Shown: one piece after another, positions 11,899 through 22,830 of the stretch
How the letters are laid out: each line of letters starts with the position of its first letter
How positions within the stretch are numbered: the stretch's first letter is position 1
Assembly: GCA_003550325.1 (NCBI GenBank)
Contig: QKWP01000055.1
Location: forward strand, 142,069 to 206,068
Origin: Gigaspora rosea
Lineage: Eukaryota > Glomeromycota > Glomeromycetes > Diversisporales > Gigasporaceae
Reading direction: 5' to 3'
DNA length: 64,000 nt
The notes under the pieces: model-generated
The model's input: only the letters and a program-made list of their open reading frames with translations
Databases searched by the model: none
What the model was told of the DNA's origin: nothing
Program-made: the position numbers and the translations under genes

Positions 11899-13461
11899 AT
11901 GTGTGTTTCTGACACACTAATCGATGTGACCCGTCGTATGAAAAGTTTAAAACTTGAAAATGACAGACTCCTCAGTCGTTATGAAAATGAATTAAATGAA
12001 CGTAAAGAAATCATTACAAGGACCATTAACAAAATCCAACTTATGATGAATGTAGATCTCTGCTTCGTTCTGGATTGTACTAGTTCCATGGAACCTTATA
12101 TTGAAGCTTCAAAAGATTGTATTTTAAAAGTAACCGCTTACTTGAAAAAAACTAATCCTTCTATTTCTATTCGCGTCGGGTTTTGTGGCTACCGAGATCA
12201 TTGTGATCGTGTTCGCTTTCAACATTTTAATTTTACCAATTCTTATGATGAATTCAGAAGTTATATTAAAAATAATGTAATCGCTATAGGTGGTGGTGAT
12301 GTTCCTGAAGACGTGCTAGGTGGTTTAGATGCAGCAGTGAGTAAAATGTCTTGGTCACATCATACTCGTGTTATTCTTCATATTGGTGATGCACCACCCC
12401 ATGGACGTCTATATTCTTCACTAAATGATGATTACCCTGACGGTGATCCAAATAAATTAACAGCGGAAAGAGTCTTTCACAAAATGAAATCTAAAAAAAT
12501 TATGTATTCATTTGGAAAAATTACCAAATATACATCAAAAATGATCGATGTGTTTCAACATAACATCGGAAAATTCCCTGTGTTCGACGTTGCATTGGAT
12601 AATGATCCGGAAACTTTACTTCAAAAATTTATTAAAGCCGTCACTTCAACTGTTCTATCATCAGTATCTCTAAATAGCAAAATAACAAGCACAAATAATT
12701 CTCTCAGTATCTACAGTATTAATGAATCTAAGCTCAAAGTGATTCCTCGTGTACCAAATTGGGCAGATCTTCCTATACTGAATGGTCTAATATTAGAATA
12801 TTATTTACCAAGGAATGTAAATGAAATCAAAGATCCGGAACATTTCAGAAAATCAGAAATGAATTCTTATACTTTCCAATTCAAAATCGCACCTTACCCT
12901 TTTGATCTTGGTGCACAACGTTCTGCGTTTTTCGGTTTTGATATGAAAAAAACCGAAACAATGGTCCTAAAAAAATATTATAATGGTGACAATTCGATTT
13001 CGCGTCATTACGAGTCATCCGAAATTTCTATAATTGCTTATTTTTTAGCAGAAGAATTTAATTCAGCATGCGAAAAAAATAATATAAAGAAAAAAATTAA
13101 GTTCATTTATTCTAGAGTTGTTATGGAAGATATCACCGGGAACTACTATTCTATGGAATTTCTTTTAAAAAGGAGATATAAAAAATTCAACAATAATACT
13201 GGAGTAATTACTGAGTTACATTCAACGCTTGAAGCTTTTACACACTTTACTTACAGTTTCACCGACAAATATTTAGTGGTATGTGATCTACAAGGCATCG
13301 AACGTGAAGATGTATTCTGGCTAACAGATCCAGCTATCCATTGTGTTGATACTTCGAGATTCGGAAATACGAATTTCGGTGAAGAAGGAATCTATGAATT
13401 TATTCTTAGCAATCATATTTGCAACTCAATTTGTAAAAAATTAAATTTATCTTTATTCTGA
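11899..13461 (+). CDS. VWA-domain alpha-kinase (VwkA-like) protein
   Basis: Predicted 520-residue Ser/Thr protein kinase of the atypical alpha-kinase family, fused to a von Willebrand factor A domain, as in Dictyostelium VwkA. Residues 1-50 are charged and probably helical. The VWA domain spans about 51-255: its MIDAS-like motif is DCTSSM (D59, T61, S63), and GGGDVPEDVLGGL at 131-143 is typical of this subfamily. The alpha-kinase domain spans about 290-515. It has a candidate ATP-binding lysine in VLKKYY (K358), the catalytic DLQG (D463, Q465), LTDP (D477), the glycine-rich loop GNTNFGEEG (489-497) and a zinc-site signature HxCxxxC (H506, C508, C512). All hallmark residues are present, so it is likely active. 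The frame is uninterrupted with no intron needed, and codon composition is less AT-biased than the flanks. The ATG is the first in frame. Substrate and role are unknown; family members act in actomyosin and contractile vacuole control. An inverted-repeat element starts 17 bp after the stop. Confidence 0.92.
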   Translation: MCVSDTLIDVTRRMKSLKLENDRLLSRYENELNERKEIITRTINKIQLMMNVDLCFVLDCTSSMEPYIEASKDCILKVTAYLKKTNPSISIRVGFCGYRDHCDRVRFQHFNFTNSYDEFRSYIKNNVIAIGGGDVPEDVLGGLDAAVSKMSWSHHTRVILHIGDAPPHGRLYSSLNDDYPDGDPNKLTAERVFHKMKSKKIMYSFGKITKYTSKMIDVFQHNIGKFPVFDVALDNDPETLLQKFIKAVTSTVLSSVSLNSKITSTNNSLSIYSINESKLKVIPRVPNWADLPILNGLILEYYLPRNVNEIKDPEHFRKSEMNSYTFQFKIAPYPFDLGAQRSAFFGFDMKKTETMVLKKYYNGDNSISRHYESSEISIIAYFLAEEFNSACEKNNIKKKIKFIYSRVVMEDITGNYYSMEFLLKRRYKKFNNNTGVITELHSTLEAFTHFTYSFTDKYLVVCDLQGIEREDVFWLTDPAIHCVDTSRFGNTNFGEEGIYEFILSNHICNSICKKLNLSLF

Positions 13462-13478
13462 TATTTTTGTTTATTACA

Positions 13479-13652
13479 CAGAGAACCCTCCCTAAGTGCA
13501 CGCTCTTGGGACTAAACTTTCATGACGTGCACTTAGAGAACAATAAGAAAAAGTGCATTTATGGAGGTCATCTATATATTTGTGCCCAAATTTAAGCGTG
13601 CATTTAGAGAGGGTGTGCACTTATAAAGGGTGCACTTAGGGAGGGTTCTCTG
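13479..13652. mobile_element. 174-bp inverted-repeat element just after the kinase gene
   Basis: Near-perfect terminal inverted repeats: CAGAGAACCCTCCCTAAG at the left and its complement at the right (13,635-13,652). Two further GTGCACTTA motifs lie inside. The right flank is TA (13,653-13,654); the left flank is CA, perhaps a mutated TA. The CAG terminus suggests a pogo/Tc1-like non-autonomous element. It lies in the presumed 3' untranslated region of the kinase gene and could form a stable RNA hairpin there. Confidence 0.8.
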
Positions 13653-13778
13653 TATATGAATTTATTTTATATAGTACAGTATAATAAAAATTATATTTCG
13701 GGTGATTTTAACCCGGGTGAATAGAATTCCCTTTTTTTTTAATATCTTTTTCGTTATCACGGATTTGAGTTATTATTA

Positions 13779-13983
13779 GGCCATTTGAAGTTTTAACGTC
13801 CTCCTCCACATTTAAGAACTCCCCCTTAAACAGGCCGATCAGAACGTTTCCAATAAGTCACGTGCCTATAAGCCAGCCAATAATATTATGATTATTTTTG
13901 CAATATCGATCGATATAGCATAGCGTTTGTTGAAATTGACCCCATCCCCACTGTGTTAAACGAAACTATAGCTTCAAATGGCC
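13779..13983. mobile_element. 205-bp Tourist/Harbinger-like element
   Basis: Inverted ends GGCCATTTGAAGTTTTA and TATAGCTTCAAATGGCC, flanked by a perfect TTA duplication at 13,776-13,778 and 13,984-13,986. A 3-bp TTA/TAA duplication and a terminal GG are typical of PIF/Harbinger-type elements. It is non-coding. Confidence 0.7.
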
Positions 13984-14078
13984 TTACTATTACTACAATA
14001 CCATTATTTAGTGACGCCGGCAAGTTATTATCTATCACTATAAGCAAATTAGCACCTGGAAAATGTGTTCCGGGTATA

Positions 14079-14192
14079 GATGCCTGACGAAACTAATTTT
14101 GCCTTGACGAAATGACGAAACCATAAGTTTCGTCAAGTTTCGTCAATGACGAAACTTATGGTTTCGTAGGTTTCGTCATTTCGTCAGGCATC
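14079..14192. mobile_element. 114-bp near-palindromic element
   Basis: GATGCCTGACGAAA at the left and its exact complement at 14,179-14,192. Inside, the motif GACGAAA or its complement TTTCGTC occurs about eight times, and ACGAAACCATAAGTTTCGTC is itself palindromic. Left flank TA; the right flank is less clear. The GACGAAA repetition is unlike the surrounding DNA. Confidence 0.7.
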
Positions 14193-14829
14193 ACTAGTTC
14201 CGGGTTCCATCACGAAATCCCGAAAACTAAATTTGTCAGTATTAGGTTCTTTCGGGAATCTGTCTTTCGCTTTCGTAAAACCTGATTGTGTCTGGATGAT
14301 CAAAGATCGGAATTATAGAATAATCGGAACTATATATATTAAATTAGCCTGTACTTTTTTTTCCCGTACCCATGTGAGTGAGTAAACTAAAAAGTAGAGT
14401 TGATAATATTATATTATAAAAGTCTATATCGAAATCCATATAATCTAATTTTCATATGTGAAACATTTTATTTACCATTGTCTTGCTGCAAAGTTTTAAT
14501 AAGACTTATGTATGGTATTACTATTTAAAAACTTGGTTTTTTTTATGTTTACCTTTTTTTTATTTTACACATCAGTCACGCGAATAAAATTTTATAAGTA
14601 CTAGTCTTAATTTTAGTAATATAGAAATTGACACATGTTCAGAAATATAGTAGGTTCGTCAAACAAGATATCATGTTTTAAGCATAAATTTACTAATGAA
14701 ATCGGGTTGGGGTTCTTAAAAAAGTTCTTTGAGCAAAAAAAATTATAGTTTAATAAGACAAGTTTTATTGTTTTCTTAATAAAATCTTTTGATAGAATCA
14801 AAAAACGTTTCAAAACGTATATAAAATAA

Positions 14830-15560
14830 ATAACAAAATAAAATTTGCTTCATCAAAATTTGAGACTTTTTCGCGAATATGCACCCGTTTCACATGAAAT
14901 TTTACAAACAAATTCTTTGATGTCATCACTATCAACTTGTTATATTCGTATTGCATGTTTCATTTTGTCTCAAATGGTTTATTAAACATTTTGTCTTTAA
15001 ATATACAAGAAAAAAGAACTTTGCATAAGTGACAAATGAAAAAATTCAATAACTTTACCAATTCTTGTCCAAAATTCATGAACTTTTCACAGACAAAACT
15101 CGAATTTATGCTCTATCAACTTTGATAACGCGCAGTAATATGTTTAGAATCAACTTGCAAAAATCGACCTATAGAATCATCATTTTTTCTGTCATTTTCA
15201 TCAAAAGAAAATTCTGAATCTAAAAGCAAAACAAAAAATTGCTATTACTCAATGAATATTTGACCAAATAAGCTGGATTTTAACTGGAGACTCTTGAATA
15301 CCTTTTTATCAACTTGTTTAGTCATGTTTTGATGTTTCATTTTGAGAAAATCCTTCTGGAAGCATTTGAAATTAAGAGAAAAAATAAAAAAACGTAACTT
15401 ATTTCTTTTTACAAAAACATCAATATCTCTACGAGTTCTTGACCGTTTTTTATAAATTTGGGATTCAAGTGCTTTGATATTTGCTGGTTTTGGTTACTTA
15501 GTCGCATTTCTTCAATAAGCTTAGTAAAGTTTTTCATAAATCATTGCCTGAAGTAGGGCA
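14830..15560. repeat. Dispersed repeat related to 7.8-8.2 and 34.8-35.5 kb
   Basis: Shares phrases with both other regions: GAATATTTGACCAAATAAG near 15,255, GAGAAAATCCTTCTGGAAGC near 15,342, ATATCTCTACGAGTTCTTGACC near 15,423 (the hairpin-array linker). Coding potential is not seen. The segment 15,645-15,720 additionally matches 3,128-3,200 (CCCCTAAAATCAAGTAAATT). Confidence 0.5.
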
Positions 15561-16255
15561 TTGTTTGAAAACGAATGTAAGTGAAATTTGTCAATCATTT
15601 GCAAACACACATTTGTTCTTGTCAAGTTGAATATGTGAGATATCTACCCCTAAAATCAAGTAAATTTGCTAAAAGTTGGATTATTACATATAAATTTTAT
15701 AGTAATTTGCTACTGGTTTTTTTTGATACTAGAAACAAGCTTTTGGTTAAAATGCAAAATAAACTTTAAGTACGGATATGGATAAAAAATTTAAGTTGTA
15801 AACATATTTAGAAAAAACTTGATGATAAACAGATTTTTCTCACAAATTACAAATTTGTAAATTAATTAATCAGATAACTGATTAAAATTTACGATCAGAT
15901 AACTGATAAACATTTACGAATTTGTAAATTAATAATCAGATAAAACATATACAAATTTGTAACTATTGATTAACATTTACGAAACAAGAAATAATTAATT
16001 TATATCTTTGCTTTTATAAAAAAAAATTGTTTTTCCGACATACAATCTCATCATATGTAAAAAGGTCAACAATTGGTTTTTGTTTTTTAGACAATTTGTA
16101 AAAAAAAAAAGAACACTCTAAATTTTCTACTGTTATAGAATGAGTTTACTATTGTATTTTCTAGTATTATTTTAATTATATTTTATTGGATTATTTTTAT
16201 TATTTTATGTTATTATATTATTTTACTATAAATAACTTAGAAGTACGAATAAAAT

Positions 16256-16351
16256 GGTTACCATTCTTACCATTCTTACCATTCTTACCATTTCTACCAT
16301 TTTTACATTCTTACCATTCTTACCATTTCTACCATTTCTGCTATTCTTACC
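16256..16351 (+). repeat. Nine-base minisatellite (ACCATTCTT)n
   Basis: About ten tandem copies of ACCATTCTT with variants such as ACCATTTCT. On the minus strand it produces a Met/Val/Glu-rich spurious frame. It abuts the left end of the 16,508 element. Confidence 0.85.
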
Positions 16352-16507
16352 ATGTTAACTAATAGCTGTAAAAGATATATAAACTCTACATTTCTGCTCT
16401 CCTGTACACTAAACTTAGATTCTCCCTTCTCTTCCCACCAATATTTAGGAATAGTTTTATCTCTTGAATATTGTATTCTAATAAATAAAATATATCTTTG
16501 CCAAATA

Positions 16508-17839
16508 ACAGTCATCCGATTTGTCACATGTAAATTTTTTATATATAAAATTATAAAAAAAAACATATAAAATTACTATAAACTTTGAAGAGATGAAGTT
16601 TTTAAGTCTACATATTAACTTAAAATCTAATTTTTCGAAAATATAGAACAAGGGGAGAAGAAAAAGGTAGTACAAAAATTGGATTAAAATTTCACCGATT
16701 TTGCACCAAACGAAAATATAACTTCGCCAAAAACAAATATTTTTTGATTTTAAGATAATGAGTATATGTAAAATCATGCTCTGAACAACTTTACTTAGGC
16801 GAAAGAAGTAGGTTATCTTGTAAGAAAAATGGGTTACCTATGTACTAAAGTAAAATTTTTTGAGTTTTCAATATAAAACCCCTTTTTTTATCAAGATAAC
16901 CTACTTTGGGCGCTTAAGCAAAGTTGTTCGGCATGCAATTTTACTCTTTTTGAGGTCAAAACGCGTTTTTTCGGCCATTTACTAGGTGAAAAATGGGGTC
17001 AAAGTTTGAAAAGAAATTTTTTCTAAAAAAATTTTTTAGAAAAAATTTTTTTCGAACTTTGACACCATTTTTCACCTAGTAATGGCCGAAAAAACGCGGT
17101 TTGACTTTAAATACAAGTAAAATTGCATGCTGAACAACTTTGCTTAAGTGCCCAAAGTAGGTTATCTTGATAAAAAAGGGGTTTTATATTGAAAACTCAA
17201 AAAATTTTACTTTAGTACATAGGTAACCCATTTTTCTTACAAGGTAACCTACTTTGGTCGCCTAAGTAAAGTTGTTCAGAGCATGATTTTACATATACTC
17301 ATCATTTTAAAATCATTAAATATTTGTTTTTGGCGAAGTTACATTTTCGTTTTGTGCAAAATCAGTAAAATTTTAATCCAATTTTTGTACTGCCTTTTTC
17401 TTCTCCCCTTGTTCTACAGTGCGGGACAGCATAAGATATCCAATGTGCCAAATTTTAAAAAAAATTTCATGATAAAAATGGCAAAAAAAAAAATATTAAC
17501 CAATCAAATTTCTTAAAATTATATATACATGTCAAATTTTAAATTTTAAATTGTAACTACTTTTTTAAAATCAAAAATTTTGAAAATCCCTCTTTCAGAT
17601 TTGTTAATTAAATAAAAAACAATAAATTTGAAAGAGGAATTTTTATTTTAACTTGTTTTAAAAAAGTTATAACAAATTGGATGTCTTATGCTGTTCCGCA
17701 CTGTATATTTTCGAAAAATTAGATTTTAAGTTAATATGTAGACTTAAAAACATCATCTCTTCAAAGTTTGTAGTAATTTTATATATTTTGTTTATAATTT
17801 TAGTTTACATAACAATAGTGTATCAAATTGGTTGACTGA
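16508..17839. mobile_element. Large palindromic TA-flanked element with a nested insertion
   Basis: The ends are ACAGTCATCCGATTTGTCAC at the left and, as complement, TCAGTCAACCAATTTGATAC at the right. They are flanked by TA at 16,506-16,507 and 17,840-17,841. The two arms are long inverted copies with a centre near 17,030, where GAAATTTTTTCTAAAAAAA folds back on itself. The right arm is interrupted by the 287-bp element at 17,417-17,703; without it the element is about 1,045 bp. Relatives are at 20,905-21,352 (partial) and 58,758-59,345. The CAGT terminus and TA target are pogo-like. The reading frames inside are mirror images of each other and not genes. Confidence 0.85.
17417..17703. mobile_element. 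287-bp pogo-type element nested in the palindrome
   Basis: Terminal repeats CAGTGCGGGACAGCATAAG at the left and CAGTGCGGAACAGCATAAG as complement of the right, flanked by TA at 17,415-17,416 and 17,704-17,705. The opposite arm of the host palindrome preserves the uninterrupted site: CGAAAATATAGAAC at about 16,637-16,650 is the complement of the joined flanks. This insertion is therefore younger than the palindrome. Inside is a second inverted pair around CCTCTTTCA. Confidence 0.92.
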
Positions 17840-17872
17840 TAAATATCATCTTGTTTTTTAATAAATATCTAA

Positions 17873-18037
17873 GGGGCATGCCATTTATTATGTAATTTTT
17901 ACCATGGATACATGGTTAGAGATAGTGATCACGTCTATATATTATATTAATCATTTAGTATTAGATAAAATGATTACACCATACATGGGTAGAGGTGCTA
18001 CTAAGTAAAAAATAATACGTAATAAATGGTACGCCCC
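17873..18037. mobile_element. 165-bp Tourist/Harbinger-like element, copy 1
   Basis: Inverted ends GGGGCATGCCATTTATTA and, as complement, GGGGCGTACCATTTATTA. They are flanked by TAA at 17,870-17,872 and 18,038-18,040. The 3-bp TAA target and the G-rich terminus fit PIF/Harbinger-type elements. A second copy is at 20,032-20,200. Confidence 0.75.
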
Positions 18038-18871
18038 TAACAAACTGCTCTAGTGAAGTAGTATTCTACTTTTATACTGCTTCATATCTTTTTTAACCCT
18101 TACAAAATCCCTATCAGAGGACTTCCAGAAATTATATAATTTTTTGGTAGATGGGTGAGGTCTCCAAAATATCAGGTTATAATTCTGGTCAAAATTTTAT
18201 AATTTTGACCAAAAGTAAAAAAATTATAATATTATTAATAACTTTTGATCGATTGAACCAATTTAGATAGTTTAACTACCAAAATGTTCATCTTGCTGAG
18301 ATGATTCTAACAAGCCCAAAATTGTTAAAAACTAATCATAGGGTCTCAAGAGCATTCAACTTTGTGTAATTTTAATAGTAATTTTTTAGAATCACTAAGT
18401 AAATTTCTTTAACATTGAATAACTTTTGATCCACTAGCCCATTTTTGGATGATTTAACTACCAAAATGTTCATCTCAGTAAGATGATTCTAACAAGCCCA
18501 AAATCGCTAAATTCTAATCACAGAATCCTAAGATCAATAAGGATTTGTATTGTTAGACAATTATTTAATCAAATTGGTTATATATTATCTAACAATACAA
18601 ATCATTATCAATATTGGGACTCTGTGATTAGAATTTAGCAATTTTGGGCTTGCTAAAATTATCTCACTGAGACAAACATTTGGTAGTTAAATCATTCAAA
18701 ACAGGCCAGTGGATCAAAAGTTATTCAATATTAAACAAATTTACTTAGTTATTCTTAAAAATCACTATTAAAATTATACAAAAGTTGAATGATTTTGGGA
18801 CCCTGTGATTAGATTTTAACAATTTGGGGCTTGTTAAAATCATCTCATTAAGACAAGCATTTTGGTAGTTA

Positions 18872-19639
18872 ACGTATATTGCCGAAAATAAGCTACCTTC
18901 TAAAATAAGCTACCCCCAGTTTTGATCCAAAAACGTCAAAACGCCTTTGACCCAAAAATAAGCTACCCCTTTGTCGCACTAAAAGATATTTAACAAAATT
19001 TTTAGTTCTGAAAATAAGCTACCCCCACGATCGATAAACGTTGCTACATAGTAAAGTCTAAATTTTACTAAGCAAATCGATCAAAGTCGCATAAGTAACC
19101 TTGTTTAGCAGATCAAAATACGTGTACCCTAAAAATTTCATAAAAATTGGAGAACTTTTTATTATTTGACTTTTAATTTTTACGTTCAACGGTTTTTTTT
19201 TACAAAAAAAAAAACCGTTGAACGTAAAAATTAAAAGTCAAATAATAAAAAGTTCTCTGATTTTTATGAAATTTTTAGGGTACACGTATTTTGATTTGCT
19301 AAACAAGGTTACTTATGCGACTTTGATCGATTTGCTTAGTAAAATTTAGACTTTACTATATAGCGATTATAATCGATCGTTTTATAAGTTATCCCTGATT
19401 TTTTTCTGCATGTTTATTTATTGTTTATAACATATTTATTTATTGCCTACAGCATATTTATTTATTGTCTACAGCATATTTATTTATCTATTTTACTTAG
19501 AGTTTGTGTTTGAAAATAAGCTACCTCTTTGTTGTGCTTTAAATTACTTAAAATAGTAAATAACCCGAAAATAAGCTACCCACGGTTTTTTTTGTTAAAA
19601 ATCGGCAAAAAAAGGTAGCTTATTTTCGGCAACATACGG
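18872..19639. mobile_element. 768-bp TA-flanked element with large internal hairpin
   Basis: Terminal repeats ACGTATATTGCCGAAAATAA and, as complement, CCGTATGTTGCCGAAAATAA are flanked by TA at 18,870-18,871 and 19,640-19,641. Joining the flanks restores the GTAGTTAAATCAT phrase seen elsewhere in the host repeat family. Interior: a hairpin from about 19,020 to 19,385 (centre near 19,204, arms near 175 bp) and several GAAAATAAGCTACC motifs in both orientations. Positions 1-231 are a second copy. Confidence 0.88.
19405..19485 (+). repeat. Tandem repeat of about 27-30 bp
   Basis: Three to four copies of CATATTTATTTATTGTCTAC with small variations, inside the element at 18,872-19,639. It is non-coding. 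Confidence 0.75.
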
Positions 19640-20031
19640 TAAATCATACAAAATGGACTAGTAGATCAAAAGTTATTATCAATTTAATAAATTGGAGCAT
19701 ATGAATAAATTTTAAAAAATATAAAATTTGATTGGCTAATAGGGTATCAAGTGTGGGTGGGTGGGGTAAAATTTTGAAATTTACTAGTAACAAAAAATTA
19801 CATAATTTCTGAAAGCCCACTTACCATGTATTGTGCAAGTACTATATTGAAGGCTATAGTCGCTTGTAACAATACTATAATTAATTTCAATTCATTTACT
19901 TTAAAAAAAAGAATTTGATTCTTTAATTAAAAATTATTTTAAAAATAAAAAACTTATTCATTTAAATATTTTATAAAACAAAATTATATTATATTCAAGG
20001 TTTTATTAAATTTAAAAATCAAATATAATTA

Positions 20032-20200
20032 GGGCCATGCCATTTATTATGTAATATTTTTTACCTTAGTAGCTACTCCTATCCATGCATGGTGTAATCA
20101 CTTTATCAATTCTAATTGATTAATAATATAAAATATATAGATATGATCACTACTCTAACTATATATCTATGGTAAAAATTATATAATAAATAGCATGCCC
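20032..20200. mobile_element. 169-bp Tourist/Harbinger-like element, copy 2
   Basis: Inverted ends GGGCCATGCCATTTATTATG and, as complement, GGGCATGCTATTTATTAT. The flanks are TTA and TTT. Related to 17,873-18,037 over most of its length. Confidence 0.7.
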
Positions 20201-20599
20201 TTTAGGTTTAGCAAAAGACTAGATTCAGAAATAAATTACAAGTAAATAATGCTATAGAAAATCTCTATTTTGATCTAGTTTATAGTGAACAAAATTCTAT
20301 TCTTTATAGCAATAAAAATTATAACAAATATTCAATTCATAATTAATAGCAAGTTGATTCTAATAATTCAAATTGCAAAATCAAAGGTTCAACAATAAAA
20401 AATTCAAATAATCCTAAAACGTTACTTAAAAATTACTGATATAGTTATACAAGTCTTGAAAATACACTATGTTATTAGTGAAATAATGAATATAATTCAA
20501 AAAGATATTTGCACACTATAGTAATTCTGTAAATTATGGTCTATTTAATTACAATATTGATAATTTAGATGTTGATAATTGTGAAACAAAAACTAAGAA

Positions 20600-20750
20600 A
20601 AGTGACAAAAATCAGTTGATTTTTTGGGGAAGAGGGTAAAAAAAAGTAAAATTATATATAAGGAACCTAACTATATATATATTTAAAAGGGGAGAGGAGT
20701 AGGTCTCTGATAAAAAATAATCAGATAATTAATAATATAGTCCCAATAAT
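20600..20750 (-). mobile_element. Short inverted-repeat element, second copy of the 4.6-kb family
   Basis: Contains GTGACAAAAATCAG, CCTAACTATATATATAT and AGGTCTCTGATAAAAAATAA in the same order and spacing as 4,570-4,735. No coding content. Confidence 0.55.
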
Positions 20751-20904
20751 AAAAACAACAAAAAAATTGAAAAAGTACTTTCAAAACAATGAATAATATT
20801 TATGAAAAAAGGATTTAACTGCAGATAAAGTTATTTTTACAAATTCTTTTAATAATCTATTATGGGTAAACTATAATCAAAATTATGTCAGTTTATCTGA
20901 ATTG

Positions 20905-21352
20905 TTATACTATTATTATATGTAAATTTTATATATAAAATTATAAAAAACAAATATATAAAATTACTATAAATCTTGGATAAGCATCCTAAACTGGCTA
21001 ACTGACTTATGTAACGGGCCTGCCTCAGTGATACAGGATGGGTTGGCAGAAGGAACAGGTATTAGAGAGTTTAAATTAGCAATCCTCTAGTTGGGTTGTA
21101 GATATGGTAGCTAGTATAGAATCTTCGGACAGACTACTTAAATTAGACAACTAAAAGTTGTACATGTGGCTAGTTGTATCCTCATCAATGTAACAAATCC
21201 AGTGGCTCATATTTTGAATAAAATTTTCTAAGTCCCAAGATGGACATATTAAAAAAAAAATTACTATAAACTTGAAAAAATAAAATTTCAAAGTTTATAT
21301 ATTAACTTAAAATTAAATTTTTTGAAAATATAGAACAAGAAGAGAAGAAAAA
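20905..21352. mobile_element. Truncated copy of the 16.5-kb palindrome family, split by a retroposon
   Basis: ATGTAAATTTTATATATAAA through GAAAATATAGAACAAGAAG matches the left arm of 16,508-17,839. It is interrupted at 20,974-21,257 and stops at about 21,352, close to the second hairpin array. Confidence 0.7.
20974..21257 (+). mobile_element. 5'-truncated poly(A) retroposon copy
   Basis: A 284-bp insert with a perfect 13-bp target duplication, AAATTACTATAAA, at 20,961-20,973 and 21,258-21,270, and a 3' A-run. The shared core (GACTACTTAAATTAGACAAC, then AAAAGTTGTACATGTGGCTA) matches 48,860-48,915 of the full-length element. The tRNA-like head is missing. Truncation, A-tail and variable-length duplication point to target-primed reverse transcription by a LINE-type enzyme in trans. 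Confidence 0.9.
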
Positions 21353-21377
21353 GGTACTGCATATGTCTGAAAATAAA

Positions 21378-22830
21378 CTACTACCAAAATTGTTTACAGG
21401 AACTTTTATCGAAGATATCTCTATGAGTTCTTGACCAAATTTGCAAATTTTTGTTTATTTTAATTCTATGAATCCATAGTATTTAAATAAAAATTTTATC
21501 AAATTTGGTCAAGAACTCAGAGATATCTTTGATAAAATTTTTTTCTTCATTTCTAAAAACGTATATCACAAAGAAGTTGCACCAAAATGGTTTACAAAAC
21601 TTTCATCGAAAATATCTCTGTGAGTTCTTGACCAAATTTAATAAAAATTTTTTATTTTAATTCTACAAATCCATAGTATTCAAATAAAAAAATTTTCATC
21701 AAATTTGGTCAAGAACTCGCAGAGATATCTTTGATAAAAGTTTTCTACTTCTAAAAAACGTATGACAAAGAAGCTGCGCCAAAATTGTTTACAGAAACTT
21801 TTATCGAAGATTTCTCTATGAGTTCTTGACCAAATTTGATGAAAATTTTTTATTTTAATTCTATGAATCCATAGAATTTAAATAAAAAAATTTTTGTCGA
21901 ATTTGGTCAGTAACTCGTAGAGATATCTTTGATGAAAGTTTTTTTTTCATTTCCAAAAACGTGATTTCACTAAGAAGCTGCACCAAATTGGATACAAGAA
22001 CTTTCATTGAAGATATCTCTGCGAGTTCTTGACCAAATTTGATGAAAATTTTTTTATTTGAATACTATGGTTTATAGAATTAAAATAAAAAAAATTATTG
22101 AATTTGGTCACGAACTCGCAGAGATATCTTCGATGAAAGTTCTTGTAACCAATTTTGGCACAGCTTCTTTGTGATATACGTTTTTGGAAATGAAGAAACA
22201 ACTTTCATTAAAGATATCTCTACGAGTTCTTGACCAAATTTGATGAAAATTTTTTTATTTGAATACTATGGATTCATAAAATTAAAATAAAAAAATTTTC
22301 ATCGAATTTGGTCAATAACTCATAGAGATATCTTCGATAAAAGTTCCTGTAAACAATTTTGGCGCAGCTTCTTTGTTATATACGTTTTTAGAAGTAGAAA
22401 ACTTTTATCAAAGATATCTCTGCGAGTTCTTAACCAAATTTGATAATTTTTTTTTTATTTGAATACTATGATTCATAGAATTAAAATAAAAAAATTTTTA
22501 TTGAATTTTGTCAAGAATTCGCAGAGATATCTTTGATGAAAGTTCTTGTAAACAATTTTGGCATAGCTTCTTTGTGATATACGTTTTTGGAAATGAAGAA
22601 AAAATTTTATTAAAGATATCTCTACGAGTTCTTGACCAAATTTGATGAAAATTTTTTTGTTTGAATACTATGGATTCATAGAATTAAAATAAAAAATTTT
22701 CATCGAATTTGGTCAAGAACTCATAGAGATATCTTCAATAAAAGTTCCTGTAAACAATTTTGGCGCAGTTTCTTTGTTATATACGTTTTTTAAAAAACTA
22801 AAAAACTTTTATCAAAGATCTCTGTATACA
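21378..22830. repeat. Second hierarchical hairpin array, about seven units
   Basis: Hairpin cores recur about every 200 bp (near 21,460, 21,660, 21,860, 22,065, 22,265, 22,460 and 22,670). They have the same flanks as the first array (GAGTTCTTGACCAAATTTG and complement) and linkers containing AAAATTGTTTACAGGAACTTT. Linker orientation reverses near 22,065. Local ORFs are by-products of the repeat. Confidence 0.85.

Larger units (their letters stand above)
18119..19818. mobile_element. Palindromic element with nested insertion, copy 1
   Basis: The ends GGACTTCCAGAAATTATA and, as complement, GGGCTTTCAGAAATTATG enclose long inverted arms centred near 18,570. Each arm carries two copies of a unit containing CTACCAAAATGTTCATCT and AAGCCCAAAATC. 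The right arm is split by the 768-bp element at 18,872-19,639. A second family member is at 40,471-41,935, itself split at another point. No coding capacity. Confidence 0.8.

Noticed and set aside
16256..16351. CRISPR-like array
   Set aside because: Nine-base tandem units without unique spacers; the 200-bp hairpin arrays also lack repeat-spacer architecture.
16478..17516. Matching hydrophobic frames starting MILHILIILKS on both strands (16,478-16,777 and 17,283-17,516)
   Set aside because: They are the two arms of one palindromic element read outward, so the similarity is structural and not evidence of a gene family.
22004..22201. 65-codon frame in the hairpin array
   Set aside because: Lies wholly in the 200-bp repeat; other units do not preserve the frame.
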